A stretch of DNA of 64,000 nucleotides from Neobacillus sp. PS2-9 (GCF_030915525.1 NZ_CP133269.1:4606501-4670500); one strand, 5' to 3'; shown: positions 7,510 through 17,396, counted from the stretch's first letter. The notes: generated by a model not told the origin, from the letters alone. Numbers and translations are program-made.

Positions 7510-9327
7510 CTAAATAAGATTACTCAATTCCTTCGAGCAGCTTTCCTTAAATTGTACCCAACACGCCTCTTGCTTTGCCCACTGAGTTACGTTTCTTTCA
7601 CCAGCAGAATCCTTAAGGAATGCTAGTGCTTTATCAGCAATGATTCGGATGACTTCGTCCCATTTATCAGATAAAGCTTGAGCTTCCCAAATCCCTACTA
7701 AATCTATTTTATTCCCATATAAGTGGTTAAGCATGGCAACTGTATAGTAATTAACGTTGGCTTTATAACCTTTTAATTTCATCTCATCTACTAATTCCTT
7801 AACGCGTTTATTTATTATAGATCTTGCTATCAATTTTTGGTAAACAGACAATGTCAGCTTTTCTTGACTGTTTCCTTCTGTTTTCCAAAAGCTCTTGTTT
7901 AAATCCATAAACTTATTAAAAGCTTCCTCGCCACCCTTACTGGAAACATGCGGATATCCTTCCCAAGACATAAAATGCTTGGCAATATCTATTTTCGCTA
8001 ACACTTTATCTTTTGGATACTGCTTTTTAAACTCGGTCTGTTCTTTACCTCTTTTTCTCCTATTAATATCCACCATGTATTGACCACGTGCACGCTCAAA
8101 ATACCATTTGCTTTCAGGTTTGCGTCCATCAAAAACTGGAATCCAAATATTACGGGAGAATTTCTCTAAATCAGACATAAATCTCGTATTTGCAAGTAAA
8201 TCAGACTTATTAATCTTATTTTGCGTATTAGCATATTGTGAGATACGAGATACCATTTCATCTTCTAGTAAATGCTGATCAGTTGTTGTAAATTCATTTA
8301 CCTGAAGAATAGTCAGCTTTGCTTGTACATAGACATCCTTCAAGCTTATTCCTTCCTTATATGCCTGATGGATTGATGCAGTAGTCTGTCCACCGTTAAC
8401 AATTTGCCACCCGCTCAGTCCTTTAAATCTATACAGGTTAGCTTTATCCTCTACTTTTTCAATCTCTGCAGCACGTGCAACGGTTGAAATCCCGTTATTA
8501 TAGGCTACAAACATTTTACGTTGAAAAGGATCTTTTAATGTATCACGTATACCTTTGTTTGTTCCGCCTCTAGCTTGCAGAAAGGATCTAACATTTCGTT
8601 CAACAAGCTTTTGACCCCATTCATCATAGGCCTTTGCGAGCAGCTCTGCTGAAATATAACCTACATAGCAGTCAAAGTTTTTTACGCCATTTAAAGGATC
8701 TGGGACAAGCATCATATCAAATGTTTCATTATAATCTTTTTCTAAATTGATGTAATCTGTTTCAATACCTTGCTCTGCAGTAATAAGTTGTTGAACCCGA
8801 TCAATATCCCAAACTTGAATATTGACTGTCTCCACTCCTGGAATTGATACATCAATAGGTTTATTTGACGTGTAGTACATATTTGTTATAACAAAAATAT
8901 TGACCTCACTAATTGAGTCCATACTTTCAGAAATTAATTTAGCTAGATCATAGGATTGTAATGAATGGTCAATTGTTTGAAGCAACGCCTGAGCATTTGT
9001 AATAAACCTTTTCACTTTATTCGCAATATCGGTAACCGCAGTCATGCTAATATTGAGCAGATCTTCTTCATTTTGCTCAAAATTATAGTCTACGACGTAT
9101 AAATCTAATGCATTATTATCTTCATCAAAAGAATAGGCATTAACTTGAATATTTTTACCTGTATCTAAATATGGCGGAATAAGTATTTCTGGTTCATCTG
9201 GACGATCCATAAAAGACAGCATTTTCTCTAAAAACGAAATTTGATAACTACCTGTTTTAATCGCCTTTTCTTCCAATTCTTCAATGAAATCTACAAGAAA
9301 TTCTTTTCTTTGTTTTGTTTCAATCAT
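7510..9327 (-). CDS. AIPR family abortive-infection protein
   Basis: A 605-residue protein of the AIPR family (abortive infection phage resistance). The hallmark I-V-N-G-G-Q-T-T-A-S-I lies in the middle, preceded by F-V-A-Y-N-N-G-I-S-T and Q-A-R-G-G-T-N-K-G-I, and the C-terminal half contains a K-W-Y-F-E-R-A-R-G-Q-Y block. An upstream ATG at 9378 would overlap the preceding gene by 59 bp; the ATG at 9327, overlapping it by eight bases as at other joints of this operon, is preferred. AIPR proteins are known from phage-resistance loci, often beside Z1 and DUF4420 genes as here. It is the last gene of the four-gene set, and 228 bp separate it from the methyltransferase gene. Confidence 0.9.
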   Translation of the reverse strand: MIETKQRKEFLVDFIEELEEKAIKTGSYQISFLEKMLSFMDRPDEPEILIPPYLDTGKNIQVNAYSFDEDNNALDLYVVDYNFEQNEEDLLNISMTAVTDIANKVKRFITNAQALLQTIDHSLQSYDLAKLISESMDSISEVNIFVITNMYYTSNKPIDVSIPGVETVNIQVWDIDRVQQLITAEQGIETDYINLEKDYNETFDMMLVPDPLNGVKNFDCYVGYISAELLAKAYDEWGQKLVERNVRSFLQARGGTNKGIRDTLKDPFQRKMFVAYNNGISTVARAAEIEKVEDKANLYRFKGLSGWQIVNGGQTTASIHQAYKEGISLKDVYVQAKLTILQVNEFTTTDQHLLEDEMVSRISQYANTQNKINKSDLLANTRFMSDLEKFSRNIWIPVFDGRKPESKWYFERARGQYMVDINRRKRGKEQTEFKKQYPKDKVLAKIDIAKHFMSWEGYPHVSSKGGEEAFNKFMDLNKSFWKTEGNSQEKLTLSVYQKLIARSIINKRVKELVDEMKLKGYKANVNYYTVAMLNHLYGNKIDLVGIWEAQALSDKWDEVIRIIADKALAFLKDSAGERNVTQWAKQEACWVQFKESCSKELSNLI

Positions 9328-10351
9328 GATTCCCATCCACTCTAAAATATTGATATATTTCCTCTGAATCTCTTTCAAAATCCGAACAATGTGTAAGGTC
9401 TATATTATAAGTAACATGTGAAATCCCTTTTGGTAAATTCTCTTTTATTAATCTCGGGAAGTTCTCACCTGCTTCATAGACCTCTACCTTTTCAACAAAA
9501 TAATAAGTATCAGCATATTCCTCTTCCCTAAATCCTAGATCCGTTAATAGATCATTAAAAATAAGAGCTATTCTCTCGGACCTGGAAGCTATCTTTTCTC
9601 TCACTTTTACTACTAAATCTTGAAGAGAAGTCCCGTGGGTTTTACTTTGCTCTAAATAACATACATACAAGTAAATAGAAGAAACAGCTTCACTTAATTT
9701 CAATTGGTTCTCATTAGATATCTTAATAGATTTAGTTAATTTTTCATTTACTGTTTTTATCTCTAAACCGCATTTACTGCCTTTAAAATCTATCCTTCCT
9801 TTGGTAGGGCCTTCCCACTGTTCCACAACAAGTGGTGGCTGACCAGGGAACTTATCCAGCCATTCGTTAATAAACCATAGTTCGCCAAATAAGCCTCTTT
9901 GCTGTTCCTCTGACAAGTTTCTAAAGCCGCCCCGCTGAAAAAAAGCCCTCCATCTATCAAGCACACTATATGTTGTTGAAAATATGGAATCTTTTTGGTT
10001 TATTATTAAATGATCTACAAGATTTTGTAGAACAGCCTCAAAAATTTCATTACTCTGCTCATCTTCCTGTTTAATAACAAGAAAATAATGACCATCCAGC
10101 AAGAAAAGTTTTTTGAAAAACTCTTGCTTAATAGATAGTCCCCGCCATTTGGGGAGGGACAATAATTGTTCCTCCTCCCATGGGTTTTCTCCTAAGTCTA
10201 TATACAGCTGCCTATGATAATTTCCTGCATCTATCCCGGCAAACAAAACAGGATCTTCATAATTTAAAACTTTAAGCTTATAAAACTCGTCGTCAGATTG
10301 CTGTTTAAGCTCACTAATCATCTCTTCAAACTCTATTTTTAGGTTTATCAC
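9320..10351 (-). CDS. PD-(D/E)XK motif protein (DUF4420)
   Basis: A 343-residue protein with a PD-(D/E)XK nuclease core: G-R-I-D-F-K, then L-E-I-K-T about ten residues on, near residue 195, with an E-x-W-F-I-N-E-W helix before it that provides another acidic side chain. This matches the DUF4420 family found with Z1 and AIPR proteins. It is the only recognisable nuclease of the four-gene set and so the likely effector. GTG start with GGAG at eight-base spacing, 26 bp after the Z1 gene; its stop overlaps the AIPR start. Catalytic activity is inferred from intact motif residues. Confidence 0.88.
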   Translation of the reverse strand: MINLKIEFEEMISELKQQSDDEFYKLKVLNYEDPVLFAGIDAGNYHRQLYIDLGENPWEEEQLLSLPKWRGLSIKQEFFKKLFLLDGHYFLVIKQEDEQSNEIFEAVLQNLVDHLIINQKDSIFSTTYSVLDRWRAFFQRGGFRNLSEEQQRGLFGELWFINEWLDKFPGQPPLVVEQWEGPTKGRIDFKGSKCGLEIKTVNEKLTKSIKISNENQLKLSEAVSSIYLYVCYLEQSKTHGTSLQDLVVKVREKIASRSERIALIFNDLLTDLGFREEEYADTYYFVEKVEVYEAGENFPRLIKENLPKGISHVTYNIDLTHCSDFERDSEEIYQYFRVDGNHD

Positions 10352-10377
10352 ATCTTTTTCTCCTTTAAATAAAGTTA

Positions 10378-13032
10378 CTAAACCGTTTTGTTGGTCTGAT
10401 AGATTACTGTCTCATCAATTGTAGTTTCAGGGAAGGAGAAAGCAATACCAATTGGAACAAGTCTATCAGAAAATTGTACAGGCAAACTATTAAAGACAGT
10501 AACATTGGGATTTAACGGATAAATTAATAATAACCCCTTTTCCTTAGGTCGCACTCTGCGTTTCTCGTCTCTGTCTTTTATGTCCTTTATCTTTTCAGGA
10601 TCTATATCAATATACTCCTGGTTAGGTGCAACAATTGCTTTTATATCAAGTGTGGTTGCGTTACTAGTTGGAGATGGTACCCTAACACCACGGACTACAG
10701 CAGAATTTAGGGATAGTTCACCTATATTAACAGGGTATTGACCCACACCAGTCCTATCAGCTGGATCTCCTTCTACAAACGCAACAGTCCAACTTGTCAG
10801 CTCACCTTGTTTATTCACAAGGTCAATATAATTCAAGATTTTAAGAGAGTCGACTTTTTCTACTCTAGAACTTGTCTTATATTCCGCTAAATATTCCTTC
10901 ACAAGTGTGGAATCAACGTTATCTGAAACATAGTAATTAGTTTTTCCTTTACCAAAATTCCTTTTAACCAATGGAAGTTTACCAACCAGTTTTTCAGTTG
11001 CAGCCATATTATTTTTATAAAACTGTTCATCTGTATCCAACATTCTTGTCTGTTGTAAAGTTCCCCCGTAAATGACAGTAGACGAAACAGCATTCCTCAT
11101 TTTTAACGGGCTAGTTAATGTCATAGAGGGATGGCTTAGCATTTTTACAGCATACTCAGATGGTGTTTTACCCAATTTCGCAAGTCTGTCGAATTCCTTC
11201 CGTAGTTCAATCATCGCTATAGCAAGATGTTCAAAATTCGAAGCAATGTCCTCAGAAGTATAAATTCTGCATAAATCCATATATCCTTTTCTATAGCCAA
11301 ACCATCGGCCCATTTGCATTAATGTATCGTACATTAGAGTATTTCTGAAATAATAGGTGATACTCAAGCCTTCTAAAGTTAGACCCCTAGATAGTTTATC
11401 TCCACCAACGGCTATTACATTTAGCCCATCTTCTTTATATTGATGATAATCTAAAGCATCCTTACTGTTTCCATTGATTTCAAAAACCCTGATTTTATCA
11501 GCAATAATCTTCAATTCCTCATAAACTGCTTCCCAGCTAATATCTGGAAGATCTTCAGGCCATTCCTTTGTAGTAGGAAGAAAATCCAATTCATAGAGTG
11601 CTTTTGCCTCTAATATTACATTGCTTTTTACATTATATTGAAGCTGCTGTGAGATCATTTCAAATGTTCTTGCTACCTCATCTTTTACATTGGATTGAAC
11701 ATCCTTGAAACGAGAAGTATGAATAAGCATTGAATTATGCTTGTTCCGTTGTTCCCTTAAATTTCTAATGGCAATTGTCAGCATAAATGCCAATATCGCT
11801 TCTCTCATTTGAGGGGGGACTTCCTCAAATTTATCTGCATCGGTCTTTTTCTTAATTGTAGTAAATACTTCAGTGTCTTCCTCTTTTAAAGGTCTGATTA
11901 AGCTTGGTCTCATATCTTCAGGATCTTCATCTACATTAAAAAATTCCTCTGGACCGCAATAATCCTTCGGCTTAGGCAATCCCACTAAAAAATCCTTTGG
12001 ATACAAGTCCTGTCCTTCATCGTCTGTTTTTGCTTCCTTACTTATTAAAAGGTTTGCAAAAGGAGTTGCCGTATACCCTACATAGGCTTTTCTATTAAAT
12101 ACCTCAAGTATTTGTCGAATCAATTTATTAATCGTTTTAGGATCTTCACTTTTATTGGGATCTGATGTATCGACAGATGCCTGATCTGCCTCATCATCAA
12201 CAATTAGAACTGGAATATCCAGATGATATAGATCCCGATGATTAATTAACTGGTCACGAAGTGATTCCAAAACCGTTTTATTTTTCTTTACGACCATTAG
12301 TGTTGGCGAATTTAGATTACTTGTACCGCCGTGCCCTGAGCTTATATCTCTTTCTTCAGTTGTCCAAGATGAAATAATATGATCCGGAGTGTTAGCATAG
12401 ACCTGTGCCACACCCATTGCCTTTCCTTCTTTATCAGTGCGGTTCCCTATAACCTCTTCATTTAACCTGATTTGAGTTTGAGCTCTTAAGTCATTATGAA
12501 TACCTGATAATACAATAATTAATTTATAACCTACGTCGAAAGCTTTATTTATTAAACCAGTAAAATTGGCTGTTTTACCAGATTGAACGTAACCCAATAC
12601 TAGACCGCGCTTATCAAATGGCGTAATAGATTTTGGATTTCCTAATGCCTTAAGTATTTCATTCGTGGTATCATCAATTGCTTCAACTGACTCTGATGGC
12701 CAGTTTTTTATATTTGATAAATATTGGCGGTATCTTGTCCAAAAGAAGGTTCCAGAGACCAGCTGAGGTTTGAACCATTTATCTTCATTTTCAATACCGA
12801 TTACACTTGGAGGTTTAGGTATATCTACTCCAATTTTATATTTCATGAACATCTCTAGGGACCACTTTTTAAATGTCTTATCATCTATGTTAAAGAAGCC
12901 GGAAACAGCCATTTTTGCCATAATTAGCGCTTTTTCAGCTGCCTCTTGCTGATTTTTAGAAATTGGTTTAAACATATAGTAGTTAGTAGAAAACGATTGT
13001 TCAAATAGACCTTTTTTATCCATTTCAGTCAA
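10378..13032 (-). CDS. Z1 domain ATPase/helicase-like protein
   Basis: An 884-residue Z1 protein, a divergent superfamily II-like ATPase. Walker A is G-Y-V-Q-S-G-K-T-A-N-F (about 147-157), the DEAD-type Walker B is I-V-D-D-E-A-D-Q (277-284), and a motif VI-like Q-M-G-R-W-F-G-Y-R closes the Z1 domain, preceded by G-G-D-K-L-S-R-G-L-T-L-E-G. The start is probably a TTG at 13032 with GGAGG upstream, overlapping the GHKL stop by eight bases. Z1 proteins occur in predicted restriction loci with MutL-like ATPases and PD-(D/E)XK proteins. Here it would act as the DNA-translocating or remodelling motor of the complex; this is inferred from family and operon. Confidence 0.93.
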   Translation of the reverse strand: MTEMDKKGLFEQSFSTNYYMFKPISKNQQEAAEKALIMAKMAVSGFFNIDDKTFKKWSLEMFMKYKIGVDIPKPPSVIGIENEDKWFKPQLVSGTFFWTRYRQYLSNIKNWPSESVEAIDDTTNEILKALGNPKSITPFDKRGLVLGYVQSGKTANFTGLINKAFDVGYKLIIVLSGIHNDLRAQTQIRLNEEVIGNRTDKEGKAMGVAQVYANTPDHIISSWTTEERDISSGHGGTSNLNSPTLMVVKKNKTVLESLRDQLINHRDLYHLDIPVLIVDDEADQASVDTSDPNKSEDPKTINKLIRQILEVFNRKAYVGYTATPFANLLISKEAKTDDEGQDLYPKDFLVGLPKPKDYCGPEEFFNVDEDPEDMRPSLIRPLKEEDTEVFTTIKKKTDADKFEEVPPQMREAILAFMLTIAIRNLREQRNKHNSMLIHTSRFKDVQSNVKDEVARTFEMISQQLQYNVKSNVILEAKALYELDFLPTTKEWPEDLPDISWEAVYEELKIIADKIRVFEINGNSKDALDYHQYKEDGLNVIAVGGDKLSRGLTLEGLSITYYFRNTLMYDTLMQMGRWFGYRKGYMDLCRIYTSEDIASNFEHLAIAMIELRKEFDRLAKLGKTPSEYAVKMLSHPSMTLTSPLKMRNAVSSTVIYGGTLQQTRMLDTDEQFYKNNMAATEKLVGKLPLVKRNFGKGKTNYYVSDNVDSTLVKEYLAEYKTSSRVEKVDSLKILNYIDLVNKQGELTSWTVAFVEGDPADRTGVGQYPVNIGELSLNSAVVRGVRVPSPTSNATTLDIKAIVAPNQEYIDIDPEKIKDIKDRDEKRRVRPKEKGLLLIYPLNPNVTVFNSLPVQFSDRLVPIGIAFSFPETTIDETVIYQTNKTV

Positions 13033-14497
13033 TTAAATCTGCCTCCGTTACTATCTTTTTAATGGTAACTCTATTTAAGCCATCAACAGCAGGCTGGGTA
13101 ATCAATAAATTAAGTAGTTGTTCTGTGTCATTAGCAACATTTAGACTTAACATGGTTGATGCAAGTTGAATAACTAATTCCTTTTGAGCCTTCGATACAT
13201 CTTGAATCTCTTCTTCAGGAACTTTCGGTGAATCTATAATGTTACTTGGGGAACCAAGTTGAACCAATCTCAAATACAAATTTAATAGCTTGGCTGAATC
13301 ATCATCAATTTTATTTAACAGTTCTCCCAAAATTGGATGATTTCTATTTAAAATAAACTGCGGTCCATCTTCTCTACCTGACTGTTCCCAAGTATTTAGA
13401 CTTCCTTTAAAAGTTTGTCCAGGGTTATGAGATTGCGTCCTAAAGTAAAATATCTCCTTGGATACTTTCCTAGCTATACCTGAAATTGCTTCTAGTCTTC
13501 TTTTGGCATCTTCAGGTAAATTAATTCCTGACTTTTTAATATCGACTTGCCAATCAGAATCCGCTGCATTCGGAAGATCAATTCTAACTCTAGCAAGCTG
13601 GGAGGCTGCGTCTTTTGGAAATAACCCCATCCAATCTCCAAAGTATAGTAACCTGTTTTCCCTATATATATATAATCCCTGATGGTCTCTCCATCCTTTA
13701 TAGCCACCAGCTTTATTATATTCCGGTTCAGTTAAGTGGGAGGCATGGGGAAGAATGAAATATTGAACCCTTATTCTATTATCGTTAATTCTGAGTACTT
13801 GCATTTCCCCTTCGATTGTATGCTCGTGATATCTCATGAAGGGATCCCAGGGAACAATTACCTTTCCGTTAATAATCATAGAAATATCATTATTTTCTAT
13901 AATGGAATGAAAAACAAACTCCAAATGTTTGTTAACACGGGAAACCTTATTGAAAAAACTTGTTTCCTTTAAAGTCCGTTTGCCTCCATATCCCATAAAC
14001 CGATCAAGTTTATCTATGCAGACAATAGTGCCACTCTCACCTTCAATTAAACCTATCTTTGATTTTACCTCATCTGGAATAGATGTAAATAACTGCCACT
14101 CATTACATTCCGAAACATGGTCTAAGTCCCAGCATCTTTCATAATAAATTCCGTCCCTTTTTGTAAGTACGCTTAACCGCTTACCTAATGAGAAAGAAGC
14201 TGTTTTTAAGCCCATACCAAATCGCCCTAGTTCACTCGTCTCTCTTTTCGCCCTAGGGTCTTTGGAACCGATATTCATTGCAATCTGAAGCATTTCTTCA
14301 TTCATACCAGTTCCATTGTCAGAAATTGTGATCATTGCATTTGATTCATCATAATCAAAGTTAATTTTAATAACGGATGCTTTCGCATCAAGGCTATTGT
14401 CTACTAAATCAGCAATTGCGGTGTTAGTATTGTAACCTATTGATCTTAACGCTTGAATCACTGGTGCTGCAGAAGGTTCCGTAATAACCACATTCAT
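13025..14497 (-). CDS. GHKL ATPase (MutL/MORC-like), first gene of island
   Basis: A 490-residue GHKL ATPase. The N-box is A-I-A-D-L-V-D-N-S-L-D-A (residues 27-38), G1 is S-D-N-G-T-G-M, and G2 is G-R-F-G-M-G-L-K-T-A-S-F, followed by an S5-like region and a helical C-terminus. The residue that is the catalytic Glu in MutL (K-E-L-V-E-N-S) is Asp here (A-D-L-V-D-N-S), a substitution seen in this gene only within the window. ATG at 14497 with GGAG about eight bases upstream. It opens the four-gene set GHKL, Z1, DUF4420, AIPR, each joined by overlap or a short gap. Prokaryotic MORC-like ATPases of this kind are predicted to rearrange DNA in restriction systems. Confidence 0.88.
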   Translation of the reverse strand: MNVVITEPSAAPVIQALRSIGYNTNTAIADLVDNSLDAKASVIKINFDYDESNAMITISDNGTGMNEEMLQIAMNIGSKDPRAKRETSELGRFGMGLKTASFSLGKRLSVLTKRDGIYYERCWDLDHVSECNEWQLFTSIPDEVKSKIGLIEGESGTIVCIDKLDRFMGYGGKRTLKETSFFNKVSRVNKHLEFVFHSIIENNDISMIINGKVIVPWDPFMRYHEHTIEGEMQVLRINDNRIRVQYFILPHASHLTEPEYNKAGGYKGWRDHQGLYIYRENRLLYFGDWMGLFPKDAASQLARVRIDLPNAADSDWQVDIKKSGINLPEDAKRRLEAISGIARKVSKEIFYFRTQSHNPGQTFKGSLNTWEQSGREDGPQFILNRNHPILGELLNKIDDDSAKLLNLYLRLVQLGSPSNIIDSPKVPEEEIQDVSKAQKELVIQLASTMLSLNVANDTEQLLNLLITQPAVDGLNRVTIKKIVTEADLID

Positions 14498-15080
14498 GTT
14501 AGAAGACTCCGTTTCGTATAAATTACTTAATATTAGTATATCAAATTTATAGATTTGGAAAAGAAATGGTTGTGATTTACCGGAATTTTACTGAGCATCA
14601 GTTCTTTTATAAAAACTATGCCATTGTTATATAACTCCGGTTTCCCTCTGAATATTGCCAATACTTCTATTAGAAATAAAACAAAGGAGAGGTCCTCATA
14701 ATAGATGAGAACCTCCCCTTTATATTACCCTGAAACATATTCAGCCGGTTACAGGTACCCTTTTGGGTTTTGATGACAGTCACTTTTTAAATTGGTCGCT
14801 TGTCATCCACTACAAATGTATATGAATGCTTCTTGTTTTACCAAAGAAGTGTGGATTCCAATTTCCAAACATAGCTCATTAACTAACACTTATTTACTTT
14901 TCACTTTTATGCTAACTTTATTACCTCTTCAAAAAGGATAAAAATTCTTTCAATAAGAAAGTTCTTTAGAAGTTATTAAGCACCCTATCTAAAAACTTCC
15001 CTGCAGCGAATCTAAATGAATAAAAACTTCTTATATACGGGCAAATTACTGTAAAAAGATTGAAAGGAGTGTGTGAAAAG
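14498..15080. other. Upstream edge of the defence island
   Basis: A non-coding stretch of 580 bp between divergent genes. It holds the terminator-like hairpin listed separately and AT-rich DNA near 14520-14550 that could hold the island promoter, though no clear -35/-10 pair was found. No tRNA, attachment site or integrase is visible, so the island edge is not marked by an obvious integration signature. Confidence 0.5.
14683..14721. terminator. Orphan bidirectional terminator-like hairpin
   Basis: A 17-bp stem with one or two mismatches (14683-14699 with 14705-14721) and a 5-base loop; A-rich on one side and T-rich on the other. It lies between two divergently transcribed genes, so no present gene ends at it. 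It may remain from a lost gene or insulate the island from readthrough. Confidence 0.7.
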
Positions 15081-17336
15081 ATGAAGAAGTCTGGTTGGAT
15101 TATTATTTTATTATTCCTTTTGCTAACTGCAGGTTGTACCACTACACACAAGGCTGAGAAAAATAGAAACGATGAGGCAAAGTCTGAAGTAAAAAAAGCA
15201 GACAAGGGCGAGGACAGTAAGCAAGGCGCCACTGAAAATAAAACGAAGGAGCAATTGTCTAACACTAACTATCATTCCTATCAGCATTTGGATTATAAAA
15301 GGAAGATTGCACCGAGGTTTGCACCTAATGAGTTGGCCAAGCCCCCTGCAGGAAATTGGGCAACGCATGGCGGAGATATCCATAATAGCATGTACTCACC
15401 CCTTAACCAAATCACTGCCTCAAATGTTAAGAACTTAAAAGTAGAATGGGTTACCAGCCTAGGTTCAGGTTTTGAGTTTAAATATTCTGGTGAGGCGACC
15501 CCACTTGTCTATGATGGAGTCATGTTCACCATCACGGGGGCGAATCAAGTCCAGGCCCTCGATGCAAAAACTGGTAAAATGATTTGGGAATATAGACCCA
15601 ATCTCATGAATGGGCTGAATACCGTCTGCTGCGGGTGGACAAGTCGTGGTGTAGCGTTAGGAGACGGGAAAGTCTTTGTCGGATTATTAGATGCCAGGCT
15701 AGTTGCTTTAGATCAAAAAACCGGTAAGGTAGTATGGGAAACCAGAGTGGATAATTGGGAAAAAGGTTTTACCATTACCAGTGCCCCACTCTATTATGAT
15801 GGAAAAGTCTACACAGGAATTGCCGGCGGCGAGTATGGTATTAGAGGATATGTAGCCGCTTATGACTCTGAACTTGGCAGACAAATTTGGAGAACCTATA
15901 CACTGCCAGCACCAGGTGCTAAAGGAAGTGAAACCTGGCCAAAGGGCAGCAGAAATTGGCTTACAGGCGGAGCGCCAGTTTGGCAGACTCCGGCCATTGA
16001 CCCAGAACTTGGATTCATTTATTTCTCAACCGGGAATACATCGCCAGACCTGGATGGCAGCAAGAGGGAAGGAGATAATTTATTCGCCAACTCAATTCTT
16101 GCACTTGATGCCAATACAGGAGAATACAAATGGCACTTCCAAGAAGTACATCATGATATTTGGGATTTGGATCCGGCCAATCCTGTCGTTCTATATGATG
16201 TGAAAATGAATGGCCAAATGAGAAAAGGAATTGCCCAAGCTGGGAAAACAGGATGGCTTTATCTTTTGGATCGAACAAACGGCAAGCCGCTCATTGGCAT
16301 TGAGGAAAAGCCAGTACCACAAAATACAAACCAAAAAACTTCTCCAACACAGCCCGTTCCTATTGGAGATGCATTTGTACCACAAAAGGTTACCGAGGAA
16401 GATGTTAAACGAGATTTACCAAAAGATTTTAAGGGGACAATTGGAAGTATATTTACACCTTTTTGGGATAAGCCGGTTACCCTTAAACCATCACCTCAAG
16501 GTGGAGCAAACTGGCCGCCCTCGGCTTACAACCCAAACACAGAGTATTTTTACGTATTAGGAAATGACAATTATTTTGCCTATGCGCATTACGGGGAAGA
16601 AGAAAAGGCGAGGTTTGAACAAGGGAAAGAGTATATCGGCAGTGTATGGCAGCCGGTGGAAAACTCCCCTAGCCGCGGCACCGTTACCGCACTCGATATT
16701 AAAACGAATAAAATCGTTTGGCAAAAGAAATGGGATGCCATCGCCTACAGCGGCCTCTTAACAACAAAAGGAAACCTGGTTTTTACCGGTCATAATGATG
16801 GAAGGATCATTTCCTACGATGCAACCAACGGAAATCAATTATGGGATTTCAAAATGGATGCAGGTGCAAATGCCCCGCCTATCACTTATGAAATCGATGG
16901 AAAGCAGTATATCTCTATCTTCGCCGCCGGAAATACACTGGCTGGAACAAAACATGGGGATAAAATCTACACCTTCTCTTTAGAGGGTAAATATGGATCT
17001 GTAAAGGATATACCTAAGGATAAAATCAATACATCTCCTGTAAAACAAGGTGCAGCAGAAGAAAAGAAGCAGGAAACCAATAATAAAACCAAAAAAGAAA
17101 AAACCAGCACGGAAGCAGGCGAAACAGTATATAAAAACAATTGCATGGCCTGCCACGGTGCAGGTGGTGCAGGTGGGCATAATGGTCCAAACTTAACAAA
17201 CACGAAAATGGACCGGGCTGCCATCATCAAACAGGTGGAAAATGGAAAAGGCCAAATGCCTCCATTTAAAGATACGTTATCTAAGGAAGAAATACAGGCC
17301 GTTGCAGATTATGTAAAGAGTCTTGGCGGCGGTTAA
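15081..17336 (+). CDS. PQQ-type dehydrogenase lipoprotein with cytochrome c domain
   Basis: A 751-residue exported quinoprotein. The signal ends in a lipobox L-T-A-G-C with Cys 19, so it should be lipid-anchored outside the membrane; a charged linker follows. The 8-bladed propeller contains W-A-T-H-G-G-D, the adjacent cysteine pair C-C-G-W typical of methanol/ethanol dehydrogenases, and H-H-D-I-W-D-L-D at about 357-364, where D362 is the expected catalytic Asp and D364 the +2 residue. A lysine/glutamate linker then leads to a class I cytochrome c domain with C-M-A-C-H and a distal Met (G-Q-M-P-P-F). The substrate cannot be told. ATG at 15081 is chosen over a TTG seven codons upstream because of the signal peptide and GGAG. 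No PQQ biosynthesis genes are in the window. Confidence 0.9.
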   Translation: MKKSGWIIILLFLLLTAGCTTTHKAEKNRNDEAKSEVKKADKGEDSKQGATENKTKEQLSNTNYHSYQHLDYKRKIAPRFAPNELAKPPAGNWATHGGDIHNSMYSPLNQITASNVKNLKVEWVTSLGSGFEFKYSGEATPLVYDGVMFTITGANQVQALDAKTGKMIWEYRPNLMNGLNTVCCGWTSRGVALGDGKVFVGLLDARLVALDQKTGKVVWETRVDNWEKGFTITSAPLYYDGKVYTGIAGGEYGIRGYVAAYDSELGRQIWRTYTLPAPGAKGSETWPKGSRNWLTGGAPVWQTPAIDPELGFIYFSTGNTSPDLDGSKREGDNLFANSILALDANTGEYKWHFQEVHHDIWDLDPANPVVLYDVKMNGQMRKGIAQAGKTGWLYLLDRTNGKPLIGIEEKPVPQNTNQKTSPTQPVPIGDAFVPQKVTEEDVKRDLPKDFKGTIGSIFTPFWDKPVTLKPSPQGGANWPPSAYNPNTEYFYVLGNDNYFAYAHYGEEEKARFEQGKEYIGSVWQPVENSPSRGTVTALDIKTNKIVWQKKWDAIAYSGLLTTKGNLVFTGHNDGRIISYDATNGNQLWDFKMDAGANAPPITYEIDGKQYISIFAAGNTLAGTKHGDKIYTFSLEGKYGSVKDIPKDKINTSPVKQGAAEEKKQETNNKTKKEKTSTEAGETVYKNNCMACHGAGGAGGHNGPNLTNTKMDRAAIIKQVENGKGQMPPFKDTLSKEEIQAVADYVKSLGGG

Positions 17337-17353
17337 TAACGAGCTTGAAAAAG

Positions 17354-17392
17354 AAAAGGTAATCGTCCTATTAATCGGACGATTACCTTTTT
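17354..17392. terminator. Bidirectional terminator between convergent dehydrogenases
   Basis: A perfect 14-bp stem (17355-17368 with 17377-17390, AAAGGTAATCGTCC) with A- and T-rich flanks. Before the MITE at 17397-17672 inserted, it lay directly beside the 3' end of the convergent gene at 17675, so it probably served both genes. Confidence 0.9.
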
Positions 17393-17396
17393 AGTT

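Noticed and set aside
13025..14497. Sensor histidine kinase
   Set aside because: GHKL motifs are present but no HisKA dimerisation region, membrane segment or response regulator; the neighbours are restriction-type.
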